Of a stretch of 64,000 nt of DNA, positions 23,358-36,679 are shown in pieces. The notes below the pieces were generated by a model. That model did no database searches, was not told the origin of the DNA, and saw only the letters and a list, made by a program, of their open reading frames with translations. Numbering within the stretch: position 1 is the stretch's first letter; every line of letters begins with the position of its first letter. The stretch comes from Cryptomeria japonica (lineage: Eukaryota > Streptophyta > Pinopsida > Cupressales > Cupressaceae): the NCBI RefSeq assembly GCF_030272615.1, contig NC_081412.1, positions 667,098,352-667,162,351 on the forward strand, given 5' to 3'. A program made the translations under genes and the position numbers.

Positions 23358-24597
23358 CTCTACACTACTTTCAACACTACTTACTCGCAACTCAACTAAA
23401 TCTTAGATTTATGTGTGAGGCTTGATAGTTGAAGTAATTACAAACTCAACAACTTATTACAAATATCATTTCTCCTATGACAACAAGGAGATGACTTATT
23501 CTACTCATGACTGATAATAAAGATTAAACTAACAAGATTTGGGAGAGTTATAATCCTCTTCGAACTCTACAACTATAAAGTATAGTCATGGTTGAACATG
23601 TGTACAAAACATGTTATAATTACTTATGAATTATCAAATCTTGTTTTCACAAGATTCTCCAATATTCCTTAACTTTAATAACTCCAAATAAACGAACTCA
23701 TGAGGAGGTATAAGAGTCCAAGTTGAATTAGAACTCAATCCTTAATTGCTGCCTGGAAATCTGCTAGTTTATCTCAGTCAACTTCTGGTGAATTTTGCTC
23801 ATTAAATATTGTGAATCAGCTCAAACAATTTAAATCCTTTTTAGATCTCCTTTTAATATTTCCAGATCATTTTGAAAATCTTAATTTTGTTAAGAAACGA
23901 GTGAGATATGTCTGTCTTACTGAGACTAGTCTTTTGACTTTTTCTATACTTTCAATCAATTGCCAACGTGCTCCTCCTTTCTTCTAGTTGTATGAACAAC
24001 TCAAAACACTCAAAAACAACATTTTAATCCTTCCTAGGTAATTTACATTCAATAATAACTATTTATTATAATATGTTACATTTATTTAGCATCAACTAGC
24101 TAGACACACATATGCATATCAAACACCATGAATCCTAGTTAATGCTTCACAAAACCAAGGTAATGTTTGGGAATGACTTGGAAGGACATTATAAACATGA
24201 GTTAAAGTATCATAAAACATGAAATAATATGGTCAATTTATAAGCTCATCACTGGCCAATTCAGATTGATGTCTTTGAGGTCTCTCCTAACCGGTGACTG
24301 TTTCATTTAGGGTGTTCACACTTACACTACAGAGATTGCAGGTTGTGGTTTGAGTTATCGCATTGTATCCAAATCATTAGGATAGATCTATCTGAAGTAT
24401 TTTTCTTGTGAAAAACCCATGGAAATTTAGGTTTTGTTTGAAGCCCCAAACATACACTTGATGTTTAGATCTTAGGGACAAAAGGACAACTATTTCAAAT
24501 TTTGTATTCTATGTTTTCAGACCATATAGCAAACATATCATCCATTGTAAACACAAATTTTTTAATCTCAAACATCAAACTATTACATTTACACATT
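23358..24597. other. AT-rich sequence, nothing recognised
   Basis: No ORF with known motifs and no clear LTR ends. It may be leader or LTR of the gypsy fragment whose gag lies at 25.6-26.3 kb. Confidence 0.4.
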
Positions 24598-24920
24598 TCA
24601 TAGCAGATTAGCTCTCTCAGTCCAAACATTAGCTCTCTCAATCCAAACTTTAGCTCTTTGGGTTTAAACATTAGCACTTTTTGTCCAAACTTTAGCATTT
24701 GGATCTAAACATCAACGTTCTAAGCATTAACTTTGAATTTCTAGGTGTTAACATTAGCATTCCTGGCTGTAAGTTTAGAGTTCTCAGTTTTAGCATCAGC
24801 ATTATCAGTTTAAACTCTACATTTTTAGTCAACATAATAGAGTTCTAGGTATGAAGAACAACGTTTGTGGTCTTAGAATTAGTGTTTTCGATCATTCTTT
24901 CAGCATTCCTGGCAAATTGC
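24598..24920. repeat. Degenerate short tandem repeat (TTAGC...TCCAAAC)
   Basis: Variants of TTAGCTCTCTCAGTCCAAACA recur about every 24 bp (for example near 24609, 24631, 24651) and grade into GTTAACATTAGCATTCCTGG. A similar degenerate repeat lies at 41990-42140. Confidence 0.6.
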
Positions 24921-25577
24921 ATCAAAAATAGAGACCAAAAACAACACTTTTTCAGGCAGTTAAGCATAGTTCCAAGAACCTCTTGTCTAAGCATTTCTCA
25001 GGTTGCTTCTATTAGGAAAAAATCTAAGATAGACATAATAAGTCTTACAAGTATTCATCCAAAATAAGTTTAAGATCCAAATTATCTCAAGTACATAATC
25101 AAACATCTTTGGTAAACTAATCTTTCAGATATAATTTATTATCAAGATCTATCACCCTTCATCACGAAACTATGATGTGGGATTAAATTAACCTAGTTCT
25201 TTGATAGGATATATCTTTCCTATTAGACTTAGTCAAATTATAGCAAAACTATGTACCCTAAACTAGGATCAAAAATTTCTTGTCAGTTGAAAAAGAGAAA
25301 GCTTAGTCAAAAGGCAATCATAAAAAGGAGAAGATTTCTTTACATAAACCGAAAAATCTTATTGGAACATCACAATTCCTACACCGCTATCGTAATTATC
25401 TATGTGGCCATGAAAATGAGTTTGAGGAATAACCTTTAAGAACACGTGTTATGCAACAAAGCACAATATTATCACAACATCTAGTCAAATTAACTTGTCT
25501 TATTTACCTCAATAACTCTTCACCTATTGAGTCACATTTTCAAAAATCAAACCTTTCAAAATAATTAGATCACTTGT
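24921..25577. other. AT-rich sequence upstream of a gag fragment
   Basis: No ORF longer than about 60 codons with any motif. Likely leader of the gypsy remnant that follows. Confidence 0.4.
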
Positions 25578-26290
25578 ATGCTAGTTTTAATGAGGAATCA
25601 GAGAAGGGGGCTGAAACAACAAAAACAAAAGCAAAAGTCCACAATGGCAGAAGAGAATCCTTTCTTTCACCAATATGGATCCAATAGTCAAAATAATGAT
25701 GATGAAGAAATTATGGAAGAAACAATCAAAGAGGCTCAACAAGATCCAAAGTTTAGTAAATTCATGGAAGAGGTCCTTGAACTTTAAATGATACCAATGA
25801 GACCCATAATGAAAGGATCTGGAACAATCGAGATAGCGAGCCAAGGAATGGTGATAATCCCCTTTTGTCTCTTACTCAACAAATTAAACCACTTCAAACA
25901 TAACTTCACGACATGCAAAGGGGAATGATCAAGCGATGTTCGCTACAAGACATCTATCCTTATCCATTTGATAGAAGTCTCAACATGATAATGTTCCCTC
26001 CAAATTGTGAAATCCCTAAATATGACAAATATAATGAGAGAACTAATCTGCAAGATCATGTCAGGGAATTTTGCACAATGAGTATGGAATTTTCACATGA
26101 AGACACATATTTAATGAGGCTATTTCCTAAGATTTTAAGTGGGCAAGCTATGGAGTGGTTCTCTAAACTCCCACCTAGCATCAGAACTTTTGAGGAATTG
26201 GTGAGTAAGTTTGTATCTCAACATTTGTATAATATTCAGCATGAGATCACTATGTTAGACCTATGTAACACAAAACAAAAGAATGGATAA
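25578..26290 (+). pseudogene. Gypsy gag fragment
   Basis: A retrotransposon gag domain: PPNCEIPKYDKYNERTN, LQDHVREFCTMSMEF, LMRLFPKILSGQAMEWFSKL and MLDLCNTKQKNG. It matches, motif by motif, the gag of the 14.6-kb Tat element (KYEGKGDPRDHVREFH, MMDLCNTKQRPRE) but is clearly diverged and on the opposite strand, so it comes from a second family member. The N-terminal part (25578-25787, Gln/Lys rich, acidic) is in another frame. The sequence stops at TAA 26288-26290, and no protease or RT follows. Confidence 0.85.
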
Positions 26291-27326
26291 CCAGGCTAGG
26301 TAAAATCTCAATGTTGTGTCACACTTTTATAAAGGCATTGGCCAATAGAACTAAAACTATTTAACTTCAACTACAGAAAAGTGACATTTCTAAATTGAAT
26401 TTTGAAATGATGTAAACTGACCAAATGTAGAAATATTAATGAAATTTATGTTTTTTATTATATATATATATATGTGTGTGTGTGTTCTTTTTTTTTTGAA
26501 ATGCTTATATGTATATGGCTAGTTTATTAACATAGCCAATTTATGAGAATGACTTCAGGGTGGGAGTCAAAATTTGTTCAATCCCTCAAATTAAATAGGA
26601 CATAATTTTTTATGAATCATCGATCCAAATGGCTCTGGATAGAACCCATAACAGGGTCTTGAAAAATAAGCAATTTTTTTTTGCTTGTCTCCTCTTTTTG
26701 GGTTCACTAGGATTTTTTGTGGTCACAATTTTAAGTCACCTTGGTAGAAACCTGATACCCTTATTGTCATCTTAGCAAATACTTTTTGTGCCACAAGGAA
26801 TTCTGATGTGTTTTTATGGGATTGCAAGTCTGTTCATTAGCTCTTATTTGTGGTGCACTATTTTGTGCAATGTGTTTAGTGGCTATAATAATTTCATTCT
26901 TATTTGTATTTGTTTAATTAGATATTATAGGGTTTCTTGGTGGGGCAATAAACAACCCTATCAAAATCTTTGATTACAACTCTCAAGAGTCAATTCCCTG
27001 CACACAAAAAGAGGGAGAAAATGGTTGTGGATAGGGGTTAGCCTTTGCTAATGGTGGAGGAGCACCCTTCCAAGCTCTCCCTCCTTCTTTTTTGGTTAGT
27101 ATTATGCTTTGTATGAAGCCATTATACATGAATAAGAGCCATGAGCTCATGTGTGCTAGATTAGGTCCTAGTTTTAGGTCCTTAGTGTTTGTTGTGATTT
27201 CTTGTGCAGGAGAGGTTGAGTGTGCCTGGAATGTGTGTTATGCCTTAATGTCATGTTGATGTCCTTAGGATAGCATAGGCTTAGGGGTCATGGAAAGCAA
27301 CAATGGCAAAGTTGCTTAAAAGATGC
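26291..27326. other. Non-coding, AT-rich, with a (TA)n(TG)n microsatellite
   Basis: The microsatellite lies at about 26459-26486 (alternating TA then TG). No gene signal elsewhere. Confidence 0.5.
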
Positions 27327-27368
27327 AAAAGTTGCATGACAACTTTTAAAAGTTGTCAAGCAACTTTT
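27327..27368. repeat. Near-perfect 42-bp palindrome
   Basis: AAAAGTTGCATGACAACTTT is followed directly by its complement TAAAAGTTGTCAAGCAACTTTT; only one position per arm fails to pair. Related GTTGCAACTTTTGCAACTT-like sequence occurs near 39400. Confidence 0.85.
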
Positions 27369-29292
27369 CCACCCAAAATGGTCATATACCCTTGTTGTGT
27401 GTGGAGAGCCCTAATTTTGTCACACCAACTGAGGTATGGGTAGTATAAGTGTTTGAAAACCCTAAATGCATGGGTTGGATGTCAGAGATTGTACGGCCCA
27501 AAATAGGAATAGCTTGACTGTGGCTGTTTGTTGGTTACCAGTCAGATTAAATGAAGTTACCGAGCACATTAAAGGATTGATCTATGTGCAAAATTATGTG
27601 CAATGTCTTATATGGTGTATATATTTTCATTATGAGTGATTAGATTAGCTTTTTGTTTACCAGTTGAGTCTGTTTGTAAATAGTTTGTAGATTGCAGTCT
27701 CAATGTCCAGTTTTGGACTGGTTTGAGCAAATGAAGTCTTAACTCCATTCCCCATTTTGGAACCACCATGAAACCATGAGGAATGGAAGTGAAGACCTTG
27801 TACTATATTCCCAAGCAATCAGGGCCCTTGGAAATTCAAGGAGGCCAAGATAAGACCCATTTCTAGGCGAGACTAGATAGTGCCCGACTAGGAATGGTTG
27901 ATGGTGCAGAGGTCTTGAAGAGCGAGGTTGGTTAGTGGAGAGAACACCCTTTGGAGGAAGTGCAGAGGAGTGTTTGAAGCATCATTGGTGTGAAGGAGGA
28001 GCCTCCACCAATCCAAACAAGGTGGCTAAAACTTAAAGTACCCACTATGACCCAGGCAGATCCTAGAAACCCTCACAAAACCCTTAAAAAACCCAAAATT
28101 CGCCCTAGGCATTGTACGACCACTTGGAGGCCCAAAACCTAGAAAATCCTTGAGCCCTTAACAATTGAATGGCAAGCCATTTTGGGAGTTTTGATAGATT
28201 GTGCATCATTTGTGAGAGGGAGCCCTAGAAGTCTGGGTAGGAGGCCTAATTGGTCCTAATCCTTGTAGCCCTATTTTGTAGGCAAAAACACAAAATAGTG
28301 AAATCGGTAAGGGGTTGGAAGCTTGAAACCTCTTGGGGGCTCATGAATGGGTGGATAGACCATGAAATAGACCTGAAACAACCTTTCTAAGACCTTGGAA
28401 GGTGTGGAACAAGATTAGCCCTTATTAGCCATAGTAAGGGGGATTGAGTCTCATGAGTAGATGAGACCTTAGGAGCAGCATTGCAACTCATTGGTGGGTG
28501 GATTGGGAAAGGTCAAGGGATTCCTCAAGCAAGGGAAGTCCTAGAGACCCTAGGGTGTGAAGAGAACACCTGGTGATCCAAGGGAAGGATCCAAGAGCAT
28601 AGACTAGGCTAGTCTATCCCTAACCCCATCCCATCAGCTAAACCCCTAGTTTAGGAATTATCCTTGAAATTGAAATGATAATTGTAATCAAAACTACATC
28701 AAGATACTTTCATTTTCAGGTGAACGCTAGATCTAAAATTAAGTGCTTGTAATTGAAATGTATACCTCGATGAAGCTTGTTTGAATCCTCATGCAAGGGT
28801 TTTAGGATGTCTTGGAGAATGTCTTAATAGAAGGTTGATAATGGATGCCATCTTGAACTATTTAACTTGACTTCACTTCTTCTTCAATGCTTGATGAATG
28901 TTTGTTTGCTTGCTCACTTGAATTGAATTTGCTAGAGTGTAATTGAGATAATTAGATGGCTTAGGTTTTTCTTAAATTTTAAATGAGAGGGGTAGACCTC
29001 CTTATATACCTAATTGCTCAAACACTATTTGAATTTTTGGAGTAGGCCAACACAAGATCTAATTTTTCACTAACTTAATGTGACTCTTGTGAGGACCCTG
29101 ATTGAGAGGATGAGAGTGTTGTGGAATTATGGTCTTGAGCTAGGATCAAGGCACCCTATTGCGACAAGAGAGAAGGAGAAAATGTGGGTTTGTGGGATGG
29201 TGTGAGTAGAATAAAAACAATAATCAAGCATCGAAAGATGAAGATCCAAGGTTATTGAGGTCTAGGTGAGGACAAAATTGTATGGATATAAT
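27369..29292. other. Non-coding; LTR-like segment with minus-strand TATA
   Basis: 28.7-29.1 kb resembles the layout of the Tat LTRs (ATATACCTCGATGAAGCTTG, then CTCCTTATATACC, which is TATATAAGGAG on the minus strand). I cannot define its ends. The rest shows no ORF. Confidence 0.4.
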
Positions 29293-29960
29293 TTACAGTT
29301 CTACAGTCCCCATTTGAATTACTTTTTTCCCTTTAACATTCTCTTTCAAATTTTCCTTACAGTTTGTACCTTTCAAAATCCATTTGTTTTTCATCTTTGG
29401 GGCAACTTTATAGTCTTTTAATGTATGATCTCTAGGACTACACCGAAGACCAAAATTATTCTTCAATCTCCAATATTTGTATCCAATGTCTACCATTTAC
29501 ACACAACCTCATATCATTTGGTATTCTCCTGACTACCACCACCTTGATACTTGCATAAAGTTAGGAATATCCATTAGTCAAATCAACATCAATGTCAATT
29601 ATTCTTCCTAATGACCTACTAGTCTTTTCTAGACAATCTTCTAACCAATACTCAATAGGCAAGTTGTGCAATCAAATCCATACTAGTGAATCATATGGAT
29701 CCAAACCAAGTGGGTTAAAATTTGGGAATGATTTCTGCATATATAACAGGTTATTTTTCATCATCCACAATCCTCATTGTAATAGCTTCTTTGTTTGTTT
29801 CCTCTTAATTTGTGAAAATGACAATAAAGAAGCCCTTTGGCATAAATCTGGTTATCACCTATGTCTTCCAAGATCCTTCAATCCAAGCCCTAATTTTTTA
29901 TCATTTTACTTTAAGCCCTATGAATCTACAAATTATTTCTAGATCTTCTAGGAATTCAAA
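29293..29960 (-). pseudogene. LINE ORF1 fragment (DUF4283-like)
   Basis: On the minus strand the reading shows DPYDSLVWI, stop, LHNLPIEYWLEDCLEKTSRS and LGRIIDIDVDLTNG. This is the typical plant LINE ORF1 core (W-I-R-L-x-N-L-P-x-E-Y-W, then C-L-x-x-I-G-x-x-L-G). The stop in VWI-stop-LHNLP replaces an expected Arg (CGA to TGA type). The short downstream frame to 29293 contains WRLKNNFGLRCSPRDHTLKD. No ORF2 is attached. It is a different LINE from the one at 727, with a clearly distinct sequence. Confidence 0.75.
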
Positions 29961-29999
29961 ATCTATTTGATGAATAATGATGAACAAATGATACCCTAA

Positions 30000-31389
30000 C
30001 TGGTACTGAGAGGGGCGGGTGAATTCGTACTAGCAAAAACTTTCTCAACACTTTATCATATTAAAACAAAGTTGACCGGTTGTCTTTACCACTGAACTTA
30101 ACCATGGGTATATCAGTTAAACACATAAATGCTTTAGACATCTAAATCAATTAACCAAATGTACTCTAATAGATCTCAGATCTTGATGACTAGTTCCTGA
30201 TATAATCAAGCATGAGTTGTATTAACAATACCACAATCATTTAGCACTGCATGCATAACTAGCTTAATCAACAACTACTCAATCATCAAATGAAAACTCA
30301 CAATCCATAACACACAGATTTTTCACGTGGAAACCTAAATGGGAAAAACCACGTTGGGGATGAATACCCACAAGCTTGTTTTTGAACTCTTTTGAAGCTC
30401 ATTGTGTTAGGAGTCTAGTCCGGTTAAAGACTTTACAATCAGGTTTTGTTAGGAACTGATCCTGTTAAAGATCACCCGGTTAAGGGATGGCTATAAACCC
30501 TATTAAAGGTTGAAACCCTGTTAAAGGTTACCTCACTAGAGGATTTAAAGAAATCAATGATCTTGAGTCACCTGGTTAGAGGATTTGCAATAAGCTTGTT
30601 AAAGCTACTCGGTAAAGGGATTTTCCTACTGTTGAAATGGTTAGAAGACAACAGGTAAAGCTCTGATCTGATAACAGCACTACATGCTAAGGCAGATCCT
30701 TTTCAGATCCTCTACTCTACAATCATACCCTACAGTTTTCCACTCATTGGTCAGGCAAGTATCTCATCACTCAGATACAAACACAACATTTGCCAACAAC
30801 AAATAATAACAAACATCATCAACCTTATAGACAACAATTAGGTCGATACCATAAACCCTAAACCCTAAGCATTTTAGGTTTACAATTACAAGCGGTCCAA
30901 TCCTGACCGTTCAAACACTTTGTAGAGAATGAAACAATCTCAAATAGATCACAACTCATTCTTCACTGCATATGGAAATTAGTAACCCATCACGCTCTCT
31001 TCACATACCGCTAAGAAGAATGTTCATTCCTGAGATAGACATTTAATGAAATCAATCTTCACATGTAAGATCCTCAAGGAAATCCTTCACGTGCACAAAA
31101 CTGACGTGGCATCTTGATCTCATCCTTATCTCTTAGCTAACTCATCACAGAATGTCACTAGTTGCATCCCACAAGCTACATTATCAAACCGAAAACCCTA
31201 GAGCTGAGACTACCAACCAGTAGTCACACTTAGTGAAACTGTGACACCGGTCCACTTCATTCCTTCATACCAGTTCTCCTACTTGAACATCAATAACAAC
31301 TTCTTCCAATCTTCATACCGTTTCACCCGCACTTATTGACATCAATGACAACATACATTATCATCATATCGGTTCATCATATGCCAACA
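30000..31389 (-). repeat. Single LTR, minus orientation, Met-primed type
   Basis: The left end shows TGATACC (remnant of the complement of TGGTATCA) followed by CTGAGAGGGGCGGGTGAATTC. The middle shows TTTTCACGTGGAAACC and GGGAAAAACCACGTTGGGG. The right end is CATCATATGCCAACA, i.e. TGTTGGCATATGATG on the minus strand. These are the same landmarks as in the LTRs of elements A, B and C and the LTR at 42.3 kb. No internal coding region is attached on either side and I find no clear TSD, so it may be a solo LTR with decayed flanks or a truncated copy. Confidence 0.7.
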
Positions 31390-31959
31390 CTACTAAGATT
31401 TCTTCTAATAAATCAATAGTTTGCTAACCTTTGTGTTCTGATTGCGAGCATTCCTCAATTGTTTGGGATTTGACATTTCCTCCTTTAGGGTTTGTTGGGA
31501 CCTATAAAAATCATGCTAAATTTGGTGACCCAATGAGGCCTTGTTTTATGGATTTCTCTTCGCGGCTTTGTTTTATGGTAAGGCAAGCACATTTTTGTAA
31601 TTTGCTTTGAACTTGAACCCTTGAACCATTTTGGTTCAAGATTCAAGGTTCAACCGCTTCTCCTGCTTATGTCATGGCTTTGTAATATTTTTTAATAAGC
31701 ATGTGTGAATGTGTAGTGTTTGTTTTGAACCATTTTCTTATTGGTTCAAGGTTCATGGTTCAGTGTGTCCCTTTCTTTCGCTAAAGGTCTTTGCTTTTTA
31801 TTTTTCCACTTAAGCGGAAGGGTCTGTGTGTCATCAAGAGGGGGCCCCATTTATGTCTAGGCTTGGGCAGGTTCTGATAATTTTAATTTTTGCCTAAGTC
31901 TTAGGTCTTTTCCTATGTCTCTATTGAGCTTCCTAAAGATCGAGCAGGTTCCTACTGAT
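31390..31959. other. No gene seen
   Basis: Contains repeated TTGAACC/GGTTCAAG motifs (31610-31765), otherwise nothing recognised. Confidence 0.4.
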
Positions 31960-33700
31960 CTCACGGCCGTCGCTATACCGCAACCCAAAAGTGCTCGATG
32001 GTGAACAGTCACCACATGGTGACTAAGTGGTGGGACACGTGAAAAAGGTGCAGAGCACAGAAAGTCATCATCGACCATCAGAAATTAAGCTCTGAAGTTA
32101 TCCCAATGACCTGATGGATAGTGCAAAGAAGTGTGGAGCACGGAAAAATGGCATCGGCCATCGGGTTTGCATGTTTGGAGAGATCTCGATGACCCGATGG
32201 AAAGGGCTAAGGTGAACCTTTTATCCCACATTGGTCGCAAGGAGGAGCATTTCAGTATTTATGTGCAAGGTTGTGTGCATTCGAGGTGTCAAAGCTTACA
32301 GGATTTTGGCAAATGGCAGCTCAGAGTGGTGGGGCCATGCATGCGCGTGCATCTCAGAGCGGCTTAATTTTGCAACAAAAGGGAGGATTAAATAGCGAGC
32401 AGGTTTGTACAAGATCGGACGAGGGTCGCTATACCGCAAGATGAAAGTGCTTGGTTGTTAACAACCACAACTTAGTGACTGATGAGCTGGCAGGCCAGGT
32501 GGCACCGAGGTAAGCACTAAGAAAATCATGAGGTGCCAAGTGGTGACATGCAGTTGGTGATGTGGCGGTCCAGTGGATGGTGAAGTGGAGGTGCTACATG
32601 GAAAAGAAGAGGATGTAGCCGCTCAGAAGGACTAAGGGTCAAGCAGTTCAAGAAAGATAAATGGTGATCAAGATGGATCCAAGGGCTGTCGCTATGTCAA
32701 GACGTAAAAATGCTTGCCAGATAAAGGTCGCGACTTGGCGACAAACCACTAGCAGTGAACCATGGTCGGCAGTTAATGCAAGCGGTTAGGGCAGGCGGTT
32801 CATTCCGACAGTTAATGGAGGTCGTGCTAAGGTGTCAAAGTGGAGAGCCTGGAATGAATACCCTCACAATAGGTGGTGCCCAGTTGTAAACTCCAGAGCC
32901 AATCGAAGGGTGCCATGTGACAGACCAGATGGCAAGTGTGGGTGTCGATGAAACTGCAGTTTCAATGAGACACAAAAATGGATAGCCGAAGAGGAAGTTT
33001 GGCCAAAAGGGTGAAATGTCGAGCAAACCAAAGGAAGTGGTGGGTCTAGTGGAGATGACTTGGTGGACCAAGTGGTCAAATGGTGAACCAGAGGTTGACA
33101 TGTGGTAGGCCTGACTGGACAGGTGGAGTCCAAGTAGATTCGAGAGTGAATCCAGAGATGCCACGCGGTGACCTCGTGGCATAAGCGAGAGCTATTCAGA
33201 GAAAGTAAAGTCTTAGCAGGTTTGGAAGGATCAACAGTCGGGCGAGATGATCTAACGGTTGTCACCATGTCGTGATGCGAAAGTGATCACCAAATATCCC
33301 ATGCAACGTGGAGATAAAGCACGTGCACTAAATGTGAAGCGGCCCAGGCGTTAAGGGTTGAGAAAGTCCAAGGAAGATCTACGACTGTCGCTATACCACC
33401 ATGTGAAAGTTCCCGATCATTATCACATGCAACATAGTGACTAACCAAGTGGCAAGTCCAATGTGACGGGTAGGTGGATCCAAAGACAAATCAGGATGTG
33501 TCACATGTCAGGCCCGCTAGAAGAGAAAGTGGCCCAGGCAAGGCAAAAGTTGGACAAGTTAGGGCAGATCGATGGTGATCTGAGGAAGATCAACAGTTGT
33601 TGCCAAGTCACAATATGAATTTGCTTGATGGCTAAAGGCCGCGACTTGGTGACCAAGCGGTGGGGCCTGATAGAGAAGAAGAGCAGTCTAGAGGAAATGA
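31960..33700 (+). repeat. Diverged cluster of a GTCGCTATACCGC...GTGACTAAG repeat
   Basis: A module of about 80-100 bp recurs at irregular spacing near 31968, 32425, 32686, 33253, 33387 and 33598. Its core is GTCGCTATACCGCAA, then GAAAGTGCT, then a CCACAACTTAGTGACT-like part with the word AAGTGGC or AAGTGGTGG. Each is preceded by a GATC-rich segment such as AGCAGGTT or GGATCAACAG. No ORF is conserved among copies. I do not recognise the family. Confidence 0.7.
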
Positions 33701-36679
33701 AGAATGAGACAGCCAAGGAAGAAATAAAGGGTTTCATTCTGGCAGTGGACCCAGGCGGTGCTAAGGTGGTAGGATAAGGACCCCGGTAATGAATTAGATG
33801 GTTCCACATGGTGAAGAATGCATGACAGATGCCTATGCAGCAAGATTCAAAGATTTAAATATGATTTTTGACTGTGGTGAGCAGGTTGAAAATTAAAACA
33901 ATCGACCTGTAGAAAGATTGGTGGCTGGGGGATTATTTTTTGCCTGATATATGTGTAATATATCATTGGAAAGCTCTCAGTCCAAGGAATCTACTTCTAT
34001 AGTCAAGTGTAGCCCACGACAAGTATTTTTGGAGTAGTTGCCTCAGGATCTCATATTAGATTTTTCAGTCAGAGAGATTGGATGTTCTGCAAGCCAAGTT
34101 GTGTGAATCAGTTAATGCTGAAAGATAGGGTGGTTGTCATTGTCAGAGAATGAAATCTGATTTTGTCCTCCCTGTCTTCTTATTCGAGAGTCTTCTCATT
34201 TTGTAAGGGTTCCAGATTTTTGTGAGCAAGGCTCCTGAATCTCGGTTTCCAATTCTGAGCTTTTTTGCCAAATTTGTAATACAATGTCCCTTTTTCAAGA
34301 AATAGAGTATCTTCTTGTTGTAAGTGTTTTTTGTTGCAGGTCACATATATGTAAGGAATATATACAGTTTATTGGATTGTCTCTAGGCTTTCTCTTTTTT
34401 TCAATAAATCCAATCTTCAAGGGAGTTTGGGTTTATCTTCACAAAGTGGGAGTGTAATGGTTGTTCTTAGGTACTCTTCAAGGAAGGGTTTAAATTCTAT
34501 GAGCAATCATTTTGGATTCAGGATAATGTCTAGATATGTATGATCCTTTGTTGGAAGTTTAGAATGTATTAATGTCAGGCATTAATACAGGGATATCTTT
34601 CTGAATAAATTGGATTTGCAATAGAGTTTTCCATTTACAGTTTGATGTGTGACTCCATGCCCTTGGAAAAGGCACTGGTCTTGTAGATTCTGGGGATTCT
34701 TAGAGATTTTAAATATCAAGTATCCATTTGCTTTCATGTTTTTAGGTTTAGTTTGTTCCATCTATCTCATGCTCCAATCTTGTTGAGATGTCAATGTAGA
34801 TCTAGCCCATCTGCAGTAACCTCCTTGTTGTTGAGCCCTGTGAGATTAATCTACTTTTATTGATGTCATATGTCTCTAACTGGTTATATCTTATGCATCA
34901 AAGAGTGTCCCCCCTAGGTCTTGCAGAACCTAAAGTGTAGGAGGATCTTTAGGATCCCATGTTAATGTTGTCCAAGCCCTAAATATTTTCATTGATTGAG
35001 ATTGGATATCTCATAGATAGTTTGCAAGTGAACTTGGTTTGCTCATTTTGAGAACAACAAGCTTGATATTTTTCACCTTATATTTTTTGCCTTTCAAATG
35101 CGCAAATTCTCAATATCTTCTTCTTTTTTTCTCTCTATTTTTTTAATATAATTACAAAACATAGAAACAAACATATATATTCATTAAGAAAAATTAAAAA
35201 AATTAATAGTAACTATTTTCAATATGAACAAATAGAAGAAACTTGACAAATAAATTGCCACTCAAAAATTTTAATTCTATATTCTTATTGACTAAAGTAA
35301 TAAAAAATAAATTGAATGCAATATTTAAATTATTTTAATTAGAATCTCTTATAGTTGGGGTGAAATGTGAATGTGTTAACAAGTTCTAAAAAAAAAACTA
35401 TAGAATCAACATAAAAAATTAATTAAAATTAAAAATAAAATCATAAAATAACATTAAGAGAATATATTAAAATAAAGAAAACTTTAAGATAATTTAGTAA
35501 CTATTAAATAACACTTAACTAAAAAAATCATTCTCTTTTTTAACATAAACATCTCATGTAAACATAAAATAACAATTGTACCTTGGTGTGCAATGGTATG
35601 CCGAAGGGATATGGAAAATTAGGGAAATCAAGAGGAGAGATTTTATGCTCTAAACAGATAGTGAAAGAGATAAAGTTGGTTGCAAGTCAACACTAGAATA
35701 TTCAATATGTCGATAGTCAAAAGATTCTAGTTGTCATTATTCGTGTTATGTTGTACTGATAGAGGGTTTTGAATTTTTGTTGAGACAAGTGTTTATGCTT
35801 TAGATGTTTATTCATTAATCGAGGCAGTTGAGTCAGCTATATTCATCGTGGCTTATTTCATTTGGGACTTAGCACGTGTTGATAAGATTTACAGTCTCAA
35901 AATGGTGCAAGAGCACCCATGCCTCCAAGTCGCACCTAATGACAAGATTTATAGTGTCAACACTATGTTGTCCACAAATGGCCAAAGCAGGTGAGTGGAA
36001 CTATTAATAAATCAGTTTAAAATAAGGAGGTTCAATCTAATTGCCTCTAAAGCGCTAAAATTTAAGGTACTATAGATAGGAAAAGCAATGTAATAGTCTC
36101 TTGAGAGCTCAAATGAACTAGCTAAAAATATAGTCCACTTTTGATCATATCATGCAATAAACCTTTCATTGTGAAGGATGTTACCATATAAACTTGGGAT
36201 TTGAATTCTAAAATCATGCTTGGAGTTTGATATTTTACCTTTTTCTTTTGGTAAAAATATTTAAAAATTTGGCAAGAATTGTTTTTGTTTTTAAAATTTT
36301 AATTTGTTTTCTTTTGACCACAAAATCATCATACCTTTGGTTGAGATGCGATAAATAAGGGGTTTTTTGCATCAAATTATTTGGTCCCTTTTTCTTTTGG
36401 CTACATCTTTCTAATATTGAATGCTGTAATTTTTTTAATTATACACTTATAATATCTTTCTTGGTTTCAAAGTTGGGCTCTTGCTTAAAAATCTAAATCG
36501 TTGAGATCATTTGAGACTCGACACCTAACCTTACACATCATCCAGTTATCTTCAACCACCTCCATAGTCACCATCATTGTATCTAGATTCCATAATATGC
36601 CCAACCCTCCAAAATTACCTCGTGCATTCACAAATGGTCCTTCCCATCTATAGAAATACTTAACAAATTTAAGCCCTTA
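33701..36679. other. AT-rich non-coding region
   Basis: No ORF with motifs and no LTR ends found. 35.1-35.6 kb is extremely AT-rich. The far right may hold unrecognisable RT sequence of the copia remnant that follows. Confidence 0.4.

Noticed and set aside
29592-29942. Plus-strand frame of 116 codons
   Set aside because: The opposite strand gives a clear LINE ORF1 (DUF4283-like) reading; this is its shadow.
32835-33268. Overlapping minus-strand frames of 115 and 134 codons
   Set aside because: They lie in the diverged repeat cluster, are not conserved between modules and show no domain.
31960-33700. CRISPR-like array
   Set aside because: Repeat units are long, diverged and irregularly spaced, in a plant genome context.
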